Shown piece by piece: positions 8,272 through 16,659 of a DNA stretch of 64,000 nt (position 1 is its first letter; the number at the start of each line of letters is the position of its first letter). The notes below the pieces were generated by a model that saw nothing but the letters and a program-made list of their open reading frames with translations, was not told the DNA's origin and made no database searches. Location: contig JAJTBD010000020.1 in the NCBI GenBank assembly GCA_021287075.1, forward strand, positions 1-64,000, in the 5' to 3' direction. Source of the stretch: Micrococcales bacterium (lineage in GTDB: Bacteria; Actinomycetota; Actinomycetes; Actinomycetales; Dermatophilaceae). Made by a program: the position numbers and the translations under genes.

Positions 8272-10050
8272 TCAGGCGTAGTTGCGGAAGCCGCGGCCGG
8301 TCTTGCGGCCGAGGTAGCCGGCGGTGACGAGGTGCTCGAGCATCGGCGCCGGGGCGAACCCGCGCTCGCGGAACTCGACATAGAGCTCGCGCTCGATGGC
8401 CAGCGAGACATCGAGGCCGACCACGTCGAGCAGCTCGAAGGGGCCCATGGGCAGCGAGCAGCCGGTCTTCATCGCGGTGTCGATGTCGTCGGCCGTGGCG
8501 TAGTGGGCCTCGAGCATCTTGACCGCGTCGTTGAGATAGGGGAAGAGCAGCGCGTTGACGATGAAGCCGGCCCGGTCGCCGCAGGTGACGGCGACCTTGC
8601 CGAGCTTGGCGCACAGGTCCTGCACCGTCGCGGTCACGTCGGCGGCCGTGGAGACGGTCGTGACGACCTCGACGAGCTTCATCACCTGGGCGGGGTTGAA
8701 GAAGTGCATGCCGATGACGTCCTCGGGCCGCTTGGTGACGGCGCCGCACTGGATGACCGGCAGCGAGGAGGTCGTGGTGGCCAGGATCGCGCCGGGCTTG
8801 CAGATCTCGTCGAGGTTCTCGAAGAGGGTCTGCTTGACCTTGAGGTCCTCGACGACGGCCTCGACGACGATGTCGACATCGGCCAGGTCGTCGAGCGAGG
8901 TGGTGCCGGTCAGGCGGCCGACGGCGGCGGCCTTGTCGTCCTCGGTGGCCTTGCCGCGGCCGATCGCCTTGTCGAAGGACTTCTCGATGCTGGCGCGGAC
9001 CGCCTCGACCTTGGCGTCGGCGCGGGCGACATAGGTGACGTCATAGCCGGCCTTGGCGAAGACCTCGATGATGCCGGTCGCCATCGTGCCGGAGCCGACG
9101 ACGCCGACCTTGGCGATGGTCCGCAGCGCGGTCTGGGCGGCCTCGGCCGAGACGGGGGTCAGGGCGTCGTCGACGACCTTGGAGCTGCCGGGCGCCTCGT
9201 AGGTGTAGAAGCCCTTGCCGGACTTGCGGCCCTTCAGGCCCGCGGTGACCATCTGCTTGATGATCGGGCTCGGGGCGTGCAGGCGGTCCCGGCCCTGCTT
9301 GTACATCGTGTCGAGGATCTCGTATGCCGTGTCGAGGCCGATGAGGTCCATCAGCGCCAGCGGGCCCATGGGGTAGCCGCAGCCGAACCGCATCGCGGCG
9401 TCGATGTCCTCGCGGGTGGCGTACTTCTGCTCGAACATCGACACGGCGTGGTTGAGGTAGCCGAAGAGCAGGGCGTTGGCGATGAAGCCGGCCTTGTCGC
9501 CGACGACGACGGGCATCTTGCCGAGACGCTCGGCGAGCGCCTTGACGTCCTCGATGACGTCCTGGGAGGTGACGACGGTGCTGATGACCTCGACGAACTT
9601 CAGGACGGGGGCGGGGTTGAAGAAGTGCATGCCGACGACGCGCTTGGGGTTGGAGGTCGCGACGGAGATCTCGGTGACGGACAGGCTGGAGGTGTTGGTG
9701 GCCAGGATCGCGTCGTCGGCGACGACCTTGTCGACCTCGCTGAAGATGCCGCGCTTGAGCTCGAGCTGCTCGGGCACCGCCTCGACGACGAGCTGGCAGT
9801 CCTTGAGGTCGGCCAGCGCGGAGGTGAAGGTGACCCGCCCGATGAGGGCGTCGCGGTCCTCCTGGGTCAGCTTGCCGCGGTCCAGCGCGCGCTGGGTGGA
9901 GCGCTCCAGGACGCCCCTGCCCCGCTCGACCGCCTCGTCGGAGGCCTCGACGGCGACGACGTTGATGCCATTGCGGGCGAAGACCTCGACGATGCCGGCA
10001 CCCATGGTGCCGAGTCCGATCACGCCAACCTGTGTGAAGTCACGAGCCAT
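8272..10050 (-). CDS. Tandem-fused 3-hydroxyacyl-CoA (3-hydroxybutyryl-CoA) dehydrogenase
   Basis: A 592-residue protein made of two complete copies of the short-chain 3-hydroxyacyl-CoA dehydrogenase fold, joined near residue 305. Each half has a Rossmann start (VIGLGTMGAGI at about 10; VVGSGTMATGI at about 314), the catalytic Ser segment (NTSSL; TTSSL), the His and Glu in GMHFFNPAPVLKFVE and GMHFFNPAQVMKLVE, and the Asn in GFIANALL and GFIVNALL, so both halves look competent. The second half has Ala in place of the third Rossmann glycine, which may change cofactor preference. It would reduce acetoacetyl-CoA or oxidise 3-hydroxyacyl-CoA. The fused arrangement is known in actinobacteria. The ATG at 10050 gives a canonical N terminus. 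Confidence 0.94.
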   Translation of the reverse strand: MARDFTQVGVIGLGTMGAGIVEVFARNGINVVAVEASDEAVERGRGVLERSTQRALDRGKLTQEDRDALIGRVTFTSALADLKDCQLVVEAVPEQLELKRGIFSEVDKVVADDAILATNTSSLSVTEISVATSNPKRVVGMHFFNPAPVLKFVEVISTVVTSQDVIEDVKALAERLGKMPVVVGDKAGFIANALLFGYLNHAVSMFEQKYATREDIDAAMRFGCGYPMGPLALMDLIGLDTAYEILDTMYKQGRDRLHAPSPIIKQMVTAGLKGRKSGKGFYTYEAPGSSKVVDDALTPVSAEAAQTALRTIAKVGVVGSGTMATGIIEVFAKAGYDVTYVARADAKVEAVRASIEKSFDKAIGRGKATEDDKAAAVGRLTGTTSLDDLADVDIVVEAVVEDLKVKQTLFENLDEICKPGAILATTTSSLPVIQCGAVTKRPEDVIGMHFFNPAQVMKLVEVVTTVSTAADVTATVQDLCAKLGKVAVTCGDRAGFIVNALLFPYLNDAVKMLEAHYATADDIDTAMKTGCSLPMGPFELLDVVGLDVSLAIERELYVEFRERGFAPAPMLEHLVTAGYLGRKTGRGFRNYA

Positions 10051-10152
10051 GGCGGCGAGTCTTCCAGAGCGTCAGGCGGGCGTTAAGGCGTATGCCGCGC
10101 GACGGTGGTCACACTGTGGGCCGCGTCGGCCCACGTCGTAGGGTTGACCACC

Positions 10153-10848
10153 ATGCGCCTGGTCATCGCGACGTGTGCCGTCGACTACGAGGGTCGCCTC
10201 AGCGCCCACCTCCCCCTCGCCACCCGCCTGCTGCTCGTCAAGGCCGACGGGTCGGTGCTGGTCCACTCCGACGGCGGCTCCTACAAGCCGCTCAACTGGA
10301 TGTCGCCGCCGTGCGCGATGGCCGAGGTCTCGCCCGACGAGGACGAGGCGGCCGAGGGCGTCAGCCGTGTCTGGGTGGTGCAGAACGCCAAGTCCGAGGA
10401 CCGCCTGCGCATCCGCATCCACGAGGTCCACCACGACTCCGCCCACGACCTCGGCGTCGACCCCGGCCTGGTCAAGGACGGCGTCGAGGCCCACCTCCAG
10501 CGGCTGCTGGCCGAGCACATCCACACCCTCGGCGCGGGCTACTCGCTCGTGCGCCGGGAGTACATGACGGCCATCGGGCCGGTCGACATCCTGTGCAAGG
10601 ACCCCTCCGGCGGCTCGGTCGCGGTCGAGATCAAGCGGCGCGGCGACATCGACGGCGTCGAGCAGCTCACGCGCTATCTGGAGCTGATGAACCGCGACCC
10701 GCACCTCGCGCCCGTCACCGGTGTCTTCGCCGCGCAGCAGATCAAGCCGCAGGCCCGCACGCTGGCCGAGGACCGCGGCATCCGCTGCGTCGTGCTCGAC
10801 TACGACGCCCTCAAGGGCATCGACAACGCCGAGACCCGGCTCTTCTAG
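10153..10848 (+). CDS. nucS: Mismatch-specific endonuclease NucS (EndoMS)
   Basis: A 231-residue nuclease that cuts both strands at mismatches and replaces MutS/MutL repair in actinobacteria. The N-terminal DNA-binding domain starts [21 protein letters not shown]; the C-terminal RecB-like nuclease has Asp145 (GPVDILCKD), Glu159 and Lys161 (AVEIKRRG), and the QQ motif [17 protein letters not shown]. The C terminus ends in Leu-Phe like a beta-clamp-binding tail. The ATG at 10153 was preferred over an upstream in-frame start because homologues begin MRLV. It is divergent from the dehydrogenase gene and ends at a bidirectional hairpin. Confidence 0.96.
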   Translation: MRLVIATCAVDYEGRLSAHLPLATRLLLVKADGSVLVHSDGGSYKPLNWMSPPCAMAEVSPDEDEAAEGVSRVWVVQNAKSEDRLRIRIHEVHHDSAHDLGVDPGLVKDGVEAHLQRLLAEHIHTLGAGYSLVRREYMTAIGPVDILCKDPSGGSVAVEIKRRGDIDGVEQLTRYLELMNRDPHLAPVTGVFAAQQIKPQARTLAEDRGIRCVVLDYDALKGIDNAETRLF

Positions 10849-10868
10849 CGACTCCCCCGCGCACGAGG

Positions 10869-10906
10869 TGGGGTATGCCGCGGGGGCGGCCCCGCGGCAT
10901 ACCCCA
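10869..10906. terminator. Bidirectional terminator-like hairpin between convergent genes
   Basis: Perfect 17-bp arms starting TGGGGTATGCCGCGGGG surround a 4-base loop, exactly between the convergent nucS and histidine phosphatase genes, 2 bases from the stop of the latter. Position supports shared termination; there is no T-run. Confidence 0.8.
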
Positions 10907-10908
10907 GC

Positions 10909-11529
10909 TCAGGCGTCGGCCCGGTCGGAGGTGCCGGGCCAGTGCAGCACCTGCCAGCCCTCGTCGCCGATGGCGACCTCGGCGGGCGCGGCGTTGGGCA
11001 GGAAGCGCAGCGCGGCCAGGTCGGAGCGGACATTGGCCGACAGCCGCGGGATGACGAAGGACATGACCCCGCCGTGGCTGAGCACGAGGACCGTCTCGCC
11101 GCGGTGCAGGTCGGCGATGTGCTGGAGGGCCTCGCGATAGCGGGCGAGCGCCTCGGCGCCCGACTCCGAGCCGGGGATGCGCGCCTCGAGGTCGCCCTCG
11201 ACCCAGGAGCCGAGCACCGCGGCATACTCCGGGTCGTCGTGGGGGCGCCCGGCGAGGTCGCCGACGGGGAACTCCTCCAGCCCATCGAGCTGGCGCGGCT
11301 CCAGGCCCAGGAAGGCACCGGCGACGCGGCCGGACTCGACCGCCCGCTCGAGCCGCGAGGTGTAGATCGCCGCGACGCGCCGCTCCTGGAGCGAGCGGGC
11401 CAGCTGCTCGACCTGCTCCAGACCCAGCTCGGTCAGGAAGCCGCCGTCGTCGGAGAGCACGTGGGCGTGGGGGTAGTCGGCGTCGCCGTGCCGGGCGACC
11501 AGCAGCGTCGCGTCGCAGTGCAGGGCCAT
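10909..11529 (-). CDS. Histidine phosphatase (phosphoglycerate mutase-like) protein
   Basis: A 206-residue member of the histidine phosphatase superfamily. The phospho-acceptor motif is ARHGDADYPHAH at about 12-23 and the second catalytic His is in VLSHGGVMSF near 150; the Glu in SESGAEALARYREA is also conserved. This branch hydrolyses phosphate esters rather than isomerising phosphoglycerate, but the substrate cannot be read from sequence. GAGGAGGAG precedes the ATG at 11529. It is divergent from the MFS transporter gene. Confidence 0.88.
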   Translation of the reverse strand: MALHCDATLLVARHGDADYPHAHVLSDDGGFLTELGLEQVEQLARSLQERRVAAIYTSRLERAVESGRVAGAFLGLEPRQLDGLEEFPVGDLAGRPHDDPEYAAVLGSWVEGDLEARIPGSESGAEALARYREALQHIADLHRGETVLVLSHGGVMSFVIPRLSANVRSDLAALRFLPNAAPAEVAIGDEGWQVLHWPGTSDRADA

Positions 11530-11615
11530 CGCTCCTCCTCATCCTCTGCCGCAGCAGTATGCCGCGCGGCGCGGACCCGTCGGCGGCTGTCGGTGGGGCG
11601 TGTCATCCTCTCGGG

Positions 11616-13154
11616 GTGAGCACCGACCCGGCCGCAGAGCCCGCGATCACCCCCGCCCGCGCGAGCGGCCCGGAGGACCCCTATCCCGACAACCCGTGGC
11701 CGGCGCTGTGGGCGCTGGTGCTCGGGTTCTTCATGATCCTGGTCGACTCCACGATCGTCTCGGTGGCGACGCCCGCGCTGATGTCGGCCTTCGACGCCGA
11801 CATCAACTCGGTGCTGTGGGTGACCAGCGCCTATCTGCTGGCCTATGCCGTGCCCCTGCTCATCACCGGGCGGCTCGGTGACCGGATCGGCCCCAAGTGG
11901 GTCTATCTGGCCGGGCTGACCCTCTTCACCCTCTCCTCGCTGTGGTGTGGCCTGACCGGGTCGATCGCCGGCCTGGTCACGGCGCGCGTCGTGCAGGGTC
12001 TCGGCGCCTCGCTCATGACCCCCCAGACGATGTCGGTCATCACGCGCACCTTCCCGCCGCAGCGGCGCGGCAGCGCGATGGCGCTGTGGGGCGCGACCGC
12101 CGGGGTGGCCACGCTGGTCGGGCCCATCCTCGGCGGCTTCCTCATCGACCACCTCGGGTGGGAGTGGATCTTCTTCATCAACGTCCCGGTGGGGCTGCTG
12201 GGCTTCGTGCTCGTGTGGCGGCTGGTGCCGGCCCTGCGCACCCACGCCCACTCCTTCGACTGGATCGGCGTGGCGCTCAGCGCCGTCGGCCTGTTCTGCG
12301 CGGTCTTCGCGATCCAGGAGGGGCAGACCTATGACTGGGGCACGATCACCGGCGTGATCTCGGTGCCGCTGCTGCTGGCGGTCGGCGGGGCGCTGCTGCT
12401 GGTCTTCATCTGGTGGCAGGCCCGCAACCGCCGTGAGCCGCTCGTCCCGCTCTCGCTCTTCCGCGACCGCAACTTCTCGCTGTCCAACACCGCCATCACC
12501 ACGGTCGGCTTCGCGATGACCGCGCTGATGTATCCCTTCATGCTCTATGCCCAGCTCGTGCGCGGGCTCTCCCCCACCAGGGCCGCGCTGCTGCTCGCGC
12601 CCCAGGCGGTCATGTCGATCATCCTGGCGCGGCCGGTCGGCAGGCTCGTCGACCGCGTCCACCCCCGACTGCTCGCCGCCAGCGGCCTGGTCGGGGTCTC
12701 GCTCTCGACCTTCGCGCTCTCCCGGCTGATGACGCCCGACTCCCCGACCTGGGCGGTGCTGCTGGCGGCCACGGCATTCGGCACGGCGAGCTCCTTTGTC
12801 TGGGGGCCGCTGGCCACCTCGGCCAACCGCAACCTGCCCCACCACCTCGCCGGCGCCGGCTCGGGCGTCTACAACACCACCCGTCAGATCGGGGCGGTCC
12901 TCGGCAGCGCCGCCATCGCCGTGCTGATGGAGTCGCGGCTGGCCGCCCACCTCGGCGAGCGGGCCGCCTCCGGCGGGGCCGAGTCGATGGCCGGCGGTGG
13001 TGGGCTGCCGGCCCCGGTGCGCGAGGGCTTCTCCGCCGCCCTGTCCGAGGCCATGCTGCTGCCCGCGGCCATCGTGCTGATCGGCTTCGTCGCCGCCCTG
13101 TTCTTCGAGGCGCCGCACCACCTGCGCGAGCCTGCGGAGCGTCCCGGGGGCTGA
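11616..13154 (+). CDS. MFS drug-efflux transporter, DHA2 (EmrB/QacA) family
   Basis: A 512-residue, probably 14-helix proton antiporter. Diagnostic segments are MILVDSTIVSVATPAL in helix 1, LLITGRLGDRIGPKWVYLAG (motif A) around 85-105, ARVVQGLGASLMTPQ (motif B) and the antiporter motif GPILGGFLIDHLGWEWIFFINVPVG (motif C) around 150-180. The GTG at 11616 was selected because the longer reading frame adds an Arg/Pro-rich leader and this start gives a short cytoplasmic tail ending at ALWALVLGFFMI. No adjacent TetR or MarR regulator is visible, so control is unknown; substrates are not predictable. Confidence 0.92.
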   Translation: MSTDPAAEPAITPARASGPEDPYPDNPWPALWALVLGFFMILVDSTIVSVATPALMSAFDADINSVLWVTSAYLLAYAVPLLITGRLGDRIGPKWVYLAGLTLFTLSSLWCGLTGSIAGLVTARVVQGLGASLMTPQTMSVITRTFPPQRRGSAMALWGATAGVATLVGPILGGFLIDHLGWEWIFFINVPVGLLGFVLVWRLVPALRTHAHSFDWIGVALSAVGLFCAVFAIQEGQTYDWGTITGVISVPLLLAVGGALLLVFIWWQARNRREPLVPLSLFRDRNFSLSNTAITTVGFAMTALMYPFMLYAQLVRGLSPTRAALLLAPQAVMSIILARPVGRLVDRVHPRLLAASGLVGVSLSTFALSRLMTPDSPTWAVLLAATAFGTASSFVWGPLATSANRNLPHHLAGAGSGVYNTTRQIGAVLGSAAIAVLMESRLAAHLGERAASGGAESMAGGGGLPAPVREGFSAALSEAMLLPAAIVLIGFVAALFFEAPHHLREPAERPGG

Positions 13155-13257
13155 GCCGGTGGAGCCGGGCGGGGCCTGAGGCGCGCGCGCCCGTCCGTTG
13201 GGGTGGAGTTGGCGGCCAGTCCCCCGCCGTCGCGTCAGCCGGTGCGACGGTGGAGGC

Positions 13258-13815
13258 ATGACTGACGCCTCTCTCAACGGAAAGACCATCGCCTTCGCCG
13301 TCTCCGGCGAGGGCATCGAGCAGGTCGAGCTGACCGAGCCGTGGCAGGCCGTCGAGGCCGCCGGCGGCACGCCCAAGTTGCTGTCCATCGAGCCGGGCAC
13401 GGTGCAGGCCTTCAACCACCTCGACAAGGCCGACACCTTCGACGTCGACGTGACCTTCACCCAGTCCAGCGTCGACGACTTCGACGGGCTGGTGCTGCCC
13501 GGCGGTGTCGCCAACCCCGATGCGCTGCGTGCCGACAAGGACGCCGTGGCCTTCGTCAAGGCGTTCGCCGACTCCGGCAAGCCGATCGCCGCGATCTGCC
13601 ACGCCCCGTGGACCCTCGTCGAGGCCGACGTCGTCCGCGGCCGCTGGCTGACCTCCTATCCCAGCATCCAGACCGACATCCGCAACGCCGGTGGCGAGTG
13701 GGTCGACGAGGAGGTCGTGGAGGACCGCGGCCTGATCACCAGCCGCAACCCCGACGACCTGCCCGCCTTCAACGCCGCCCTCGTCGAGCGCTTCGCCGCC
13801 GGCCCCGAGGCCTGA
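13258..13815 (+). CDS. DJ-1/PfpI family protein (type 1 glutamine amidotransferase-like)
   Basis: A 185-residue single-domain DJ-1/PfpI protein. The nucleophile-elbow Cys114 is in AAICHAPWTLVEA, the preceding glycine motif is GLVLPGGVANPDALR, and the late signature GGEWVDEEVV is typical of the YhbO/PfpI branch. Members act as glyoxalase III/deglycase or stress hydrolases. The ATG at 13258 fits homologues, but the only purine-rich stretch (GGTGGAGG) ends one base before it, which is too close for normal initiation. Probably monocistronic, ending at a hairpin. Confidence 0.9.
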   Translation: MTDASLNGKTIAFAVSGEGIEQVELTEPWQAVEAAGGTPKLLSIEPGTVQAFNHLDKADTFDVDVTFTQSSVDDFDGLVLPGGVANPDALRADKDAVAFVKAFADSGKPIAAICHAPWTLVEADVVRGRWLTSYPSIQTDIRNAGGEWVDEEVVEDRGLITSRNPDDLPAFNAALVERFAAGPEA

Positions 13816-13873
13816 CCCTGCCAGGCCCCGCATCTCGACTGGGTCCGGGGGGCGGCAACGCCCAGACGCACGC

Positions 13874-13909
13874 AGGCCCGGTATGCCGCGTGGGCGGCAT
13901 ACCGGGCCT
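13874..13909. terminator. Bidirectional hairpin between convergent genes
   Basis: Perfect 16-bp arms starting AGGCCCGGTATGCCGC surround a 4-base loop, between the convergent DJ-1/PfpI and ecm genes; two T residues follow the plus-strand arm. Confidence 0.75.
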
Positions 13910-13964
13910 TGCTCGGCTGGGCCCGTGGTCCAGGCCTGGTGGGCCGAGGTTCCCGGCGATCGGG

Positions 13965-16067
13965 TCAGACGGGCTGGGGCTCGGGGCTGGTCTGGGCGAG
14001 CCCGCGGGCGGCGCGGATCAGGTCGACCATCTCGCCCATGATCTCGTTGAGGCCGAAGTCCTTGGGGGTGAAGACGGCCGCGACGCCCTGCTCCCTGAGG
14101 CGGCGCCCGTCGGAGTCGGGGATGATGCCGCCGACGACGACCGGCACGTCACCGGCACCGGCCTCCTTCAGGCCGCGCAGGATCTCGGGCACCAGCTCCA
14201 TGTGGGAGCCGGACAGGATCGAGATGCCGACGAGGTGGACATCCTCGGCGACGGCCGCACCGACGATCTGCTCGGGCGTGAGCCGGATGCCCTGATAGAC
14301 GACCTCGAAGCCGGCGTCACGCGCGCGGACGGCGATCTGCTCGGCGCCGTTGCTGTGACCGTCGAGACCGGGCTTGGCGACGAGGATGCGCAGCTTCTCG
14401 CCGAGCTCCTCACCGGTCGCGGCGACCTTGTCGCGGACGGCGCGCAGGTCCTCGCGGGCACCGTCGCCGACCCCCACGGAGCCGGAGACGCCGGTGGGCG
14501 CGCGGTACTCGCCGAACTCGTCACGCAGGGCCTGGGCCCACTCGCCGGTGGTGACCTTGGCGCGGGCGCACTCCAGCGAGGCCTCCATCAGGTTGACCCC
14601 GGATGCCGCGTCGGCCTTGAGCCGCTCGAGGGCCTTCTCGGCCCGCTCCTTCTGGGCGGGGTCGGCGTCGCGCTGCTCGCGCCAGGCCTGGATCGCCTCG
14701 ATGGCGTGCTGCTCGACGGCCGGGTCGACGGTCTGGATGGCGGTGTCGAGGTCGGCGGTGAGCGGGTTGGGCTCGGTGGTGTCGAACTTGTTGAGGCCGA
14801 CGATGACGTCCTGGCCCGCCTCGATGCGCTGACGGCGCAGGGCGTGGGAGGCGACCATCGCCGACTTCATGTAGCCGGACTCGACGGCCGGGATCGCGCC
14901 GCCCATCTCCTGCACCCGGTCGATCTCGGCCTTGGCGCCGGCGACGAGCTCGGCGACCTTGGCCTCGATGACGGTGGAGCCGGTGAAGATGTCGTCGTAC
15001 TCGAGCAGGTCGGACTCATAGGCCAGCACCTGCTGGATGCGCAGCGACCACTGCTGGTCCCACGGGCGGGGCAGACCGAGCGCCTCGTTCCAGGCCGGCA
15101 GCTGCACGGCGCGGGCGCGGGCGTCCTTGGACAGGGTGACCGCGAGCATCTCCAGAACGATGCGCTGGACATTGTTCTCCGGCTGGGCCTCGGTCAGGCC
15201 GAGGCTGTTGACCTGCACGCCATAGCGGAAGCGGCGCTGCTTGGCATCGGTCACGCCATAGCGCTCGCGGGTCAGCTCGTCCCACAGCTCGACGAAGGCG
15301 CGCATCTTGCACATCTCCTCGACGAAGCGCACGCCGGCGTTGACGAAGAAGGAGATGCGGGCGACGACCTTGCCGAACTCCTCCTGCGGCACCTGGCCGG
15401 AGTCGCGCACGGCGTCCAGGACCGCGATGGCGGTCGACATCGCATAGGCGATCTCCTGCACCGGCGTGGCACCGGCCTCCTGGAGGTGATAGCTGCAGAT
15501 GTTGATCGGGTTCCACTTGGGGATGTTGGAGACCGTGTAGGCGACCATGTCGGTGATCAGCCGCAGCGACGGCTGGGGCGGGAAGGCATAGGTCCCTCGC
15601 GACAGGTACTCCTTGATGATGTCGTTCTGGGTGGTGCCGCCGAGCGCGCGCACCCACTCGGCCGGGTCCTCCCCCGCCTTGGCGGCCTGGTCCTCGGCCG
15701 TCACCTGATACATCGCGAGCAGCCACATGGCCGTCGCGTTGATCGTCATCGAGGTGTTCATCTCCTTGAGCGGGATGCCCTCGAAGAGCGCCTCCATGTC
15801 GCCGATGTGGGAGATGGGCACGCCGACCTTGCCGACCTCACCGCGCGAGAGCGCGTGGTCGGGGTCGTAGCCGGTCTGGGTGGGCAGGTCGAACGCGACC
15901 GACAGGCCGGTCTGGCCCTTGGCGAGGTTGCGGCGGTAGAGCGCGTTGGACGCCGCGGCACTGGAGTGCCCGGCATAGGTGCGCATCACCCAGGGCCGGT
16001 CCCGCTCGGGGCGCGCGGCATCGGCGGCGGGGCTGGGCATGGTGGGGTTCTGCTGGTCGTCGGCCAT
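13965..16067 (-). CDS. ecm: Ethylmalonyl-CoA mutase, B12-dependent (MeaA type)
   Basis: A 700-residue adenosylcobalamin-dependent mutase converting ethylmalonyl-CoA to methylsuccinyl-CoA. The TIM-barrel half includes SVAFDLPTQTGYDPDHAL, the substrate region YLSRGTYAFPPQPSLRLI and SYHLQEAGATPVQEIAYA; the C-terminal B12 domain has the DxHxxG motif with His571 (GLDGHSNG) and GISILSGSHMELVPEI. Fused single-chain organisation and the segment TYAFPPQPS match Ecm/MeaA rather than the large subunit of methylmalonyl-CoA mutase. The ATG at 16067 was chosen over a start 28 codons upstream whose extension is not conserved-looking. Needs MeaB and the adenosyltransferase, both present. Confidence 0.94.
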   Translation of the reverse strand: MADDQQNPTMPSPAADAARPERDRPWVMRTYAGHSSAAASNALYRRNLAKGQTGLSVAFDLPTQTGYDPDHALSRGEVGKVGVPISHIGDMEALFEGIPLKEMNTSMTINATAMWLLAMYQVTAEDQAAKAGEDPAEWVRALGGTTQNDIIKEYLSRGTYAFPPQPSLRLITDMVAYTVSNIPKWNPINICSYHLQEAGATPVQEIAYAMSTAIAVLDAVRDSGQVPQEEFGKVVARISFFVNAGVRFVEEMCKMRAFVELWDELTRERYGVTDAKQRRFRYGVQVNSLGLTEAQPENNVQRIVLEMLAVTLSKDARARAVQLPAWNEALGLPRPWDQQWSLRIQQVLAYESDLLEYDDIFTGSTVIEAKVAELVAGAKAEIDRVQEMGGAIPAVESGYMKSAMVASHALRRQRIEAGQDVIVGLNKFDTTEPNPLTADLDTAIQTVDPAVEQHAIEAIQAWREQRDADPAQKERAEKALERLKADAASGVNLMEASLECARAKVTTGEWAQALRDEFGEYRAPTGVSGSVGVGDGAREDLRAVRDKVAATGEELGEKLRILVAKPGLDGHSNGAEQIAVRARDAGFEVVYQGIRLTPEQIVGAAVAEDVHLVGISILSGSHMELVPEILRGLKEAGAGDVPVVVGGIIPDSDGRRLREQGVAAVFTPKDFGLNEIMGEMVDLIRAARGLAQTSPEPQPV

Positions 16068-16169
16068 GGCGGGAAAACTACCGGTGGTATGCCGTGCCCG
16101 GCAGGGTCTGGCCCCGTGAGTGTGGACACAGTGCGTCGGCGCCTCCCCCACAGGGGCGCGCCGACGCGG

Positions 16170-16589
16170 TCAGGCCGACAGGCTGGAGACGCTGGCCGGC
16201 TGCCTGGCCGGCCGTGGCGGGACCTCGGCGAGCAGGCTGCGCTCCAGGCGCAGGGCCCGGATCAGGCGCAGCGAGCGCGGCGTGGCATTGGTCACGACGA
16301 AGCGGCGACCCGCGCGACGGGCGCGGTGGTGGCACTCGAGCAGCATGCCGAGTCCGGTGGAGTCGTGGATCTCCGCGTTGGTCAGATCCACGAGCACATC
16401 GCCGACGCCGGAGTCGACGACACGGTGCAGGGCCAGCCGCAGATCGGGCACCGCGGCGACGGCGATCCTGCCGTGCACGGTGACCTGCTGGCCCTCGACT
16501 GCCTCCGCGACGGTGATCCGGCACCCGTCAGCGATGGCTCCCCTGATAGTCACGACACAACTGTCGCTGGTGTCACAGGGGTCACGCAT
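16170..16589 (-). CDS. STAS-domain protein, anti-sigma factor antagonist-like
   Basis: A 139-residue STAS protein of the SpoIIAA/RsbV type. The core from about residue 35 to 115 includes VTVHGRIAVAAVPDLRLAL and the switch loop IHDSTGLGMLLECHHRARRAGRRFVVTN with Ser77 as the likely phosphorylation site. An N-terminal extension with three Cys and a Ser/Pro-rich tail flank the domain. The start is uncertain: ATG at 16589 is used, while GTG at 16598 in the same frame is equally possible and neither has a clear ribosome site. No kinase or anti-sigma partner is adjacent. The gap to ecm (16068-16169) holds only one GTATGCCG motif. Confidence 0.82.
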   Translation of the reverse strand: MRDPCDTSDSCVVTIRGAIADGCRITVAEAVEGQQVTVHGRIAVAAVPDLRLALHRVVDSGVGDVLVDLTNAEIHDSTGLGMLLECHHRARRAGRRFVVTNATPRSLRLIRALRLERSLLAEVPPRPARQPASVSSLSA

Positions 16590-16659
16590 CCCCAACACGC
16601 CACGAGTTGGTAAAGGTTGGGCAGGTACTGCCGGGTAGTCCCACTGGGTGGGACGGCAC

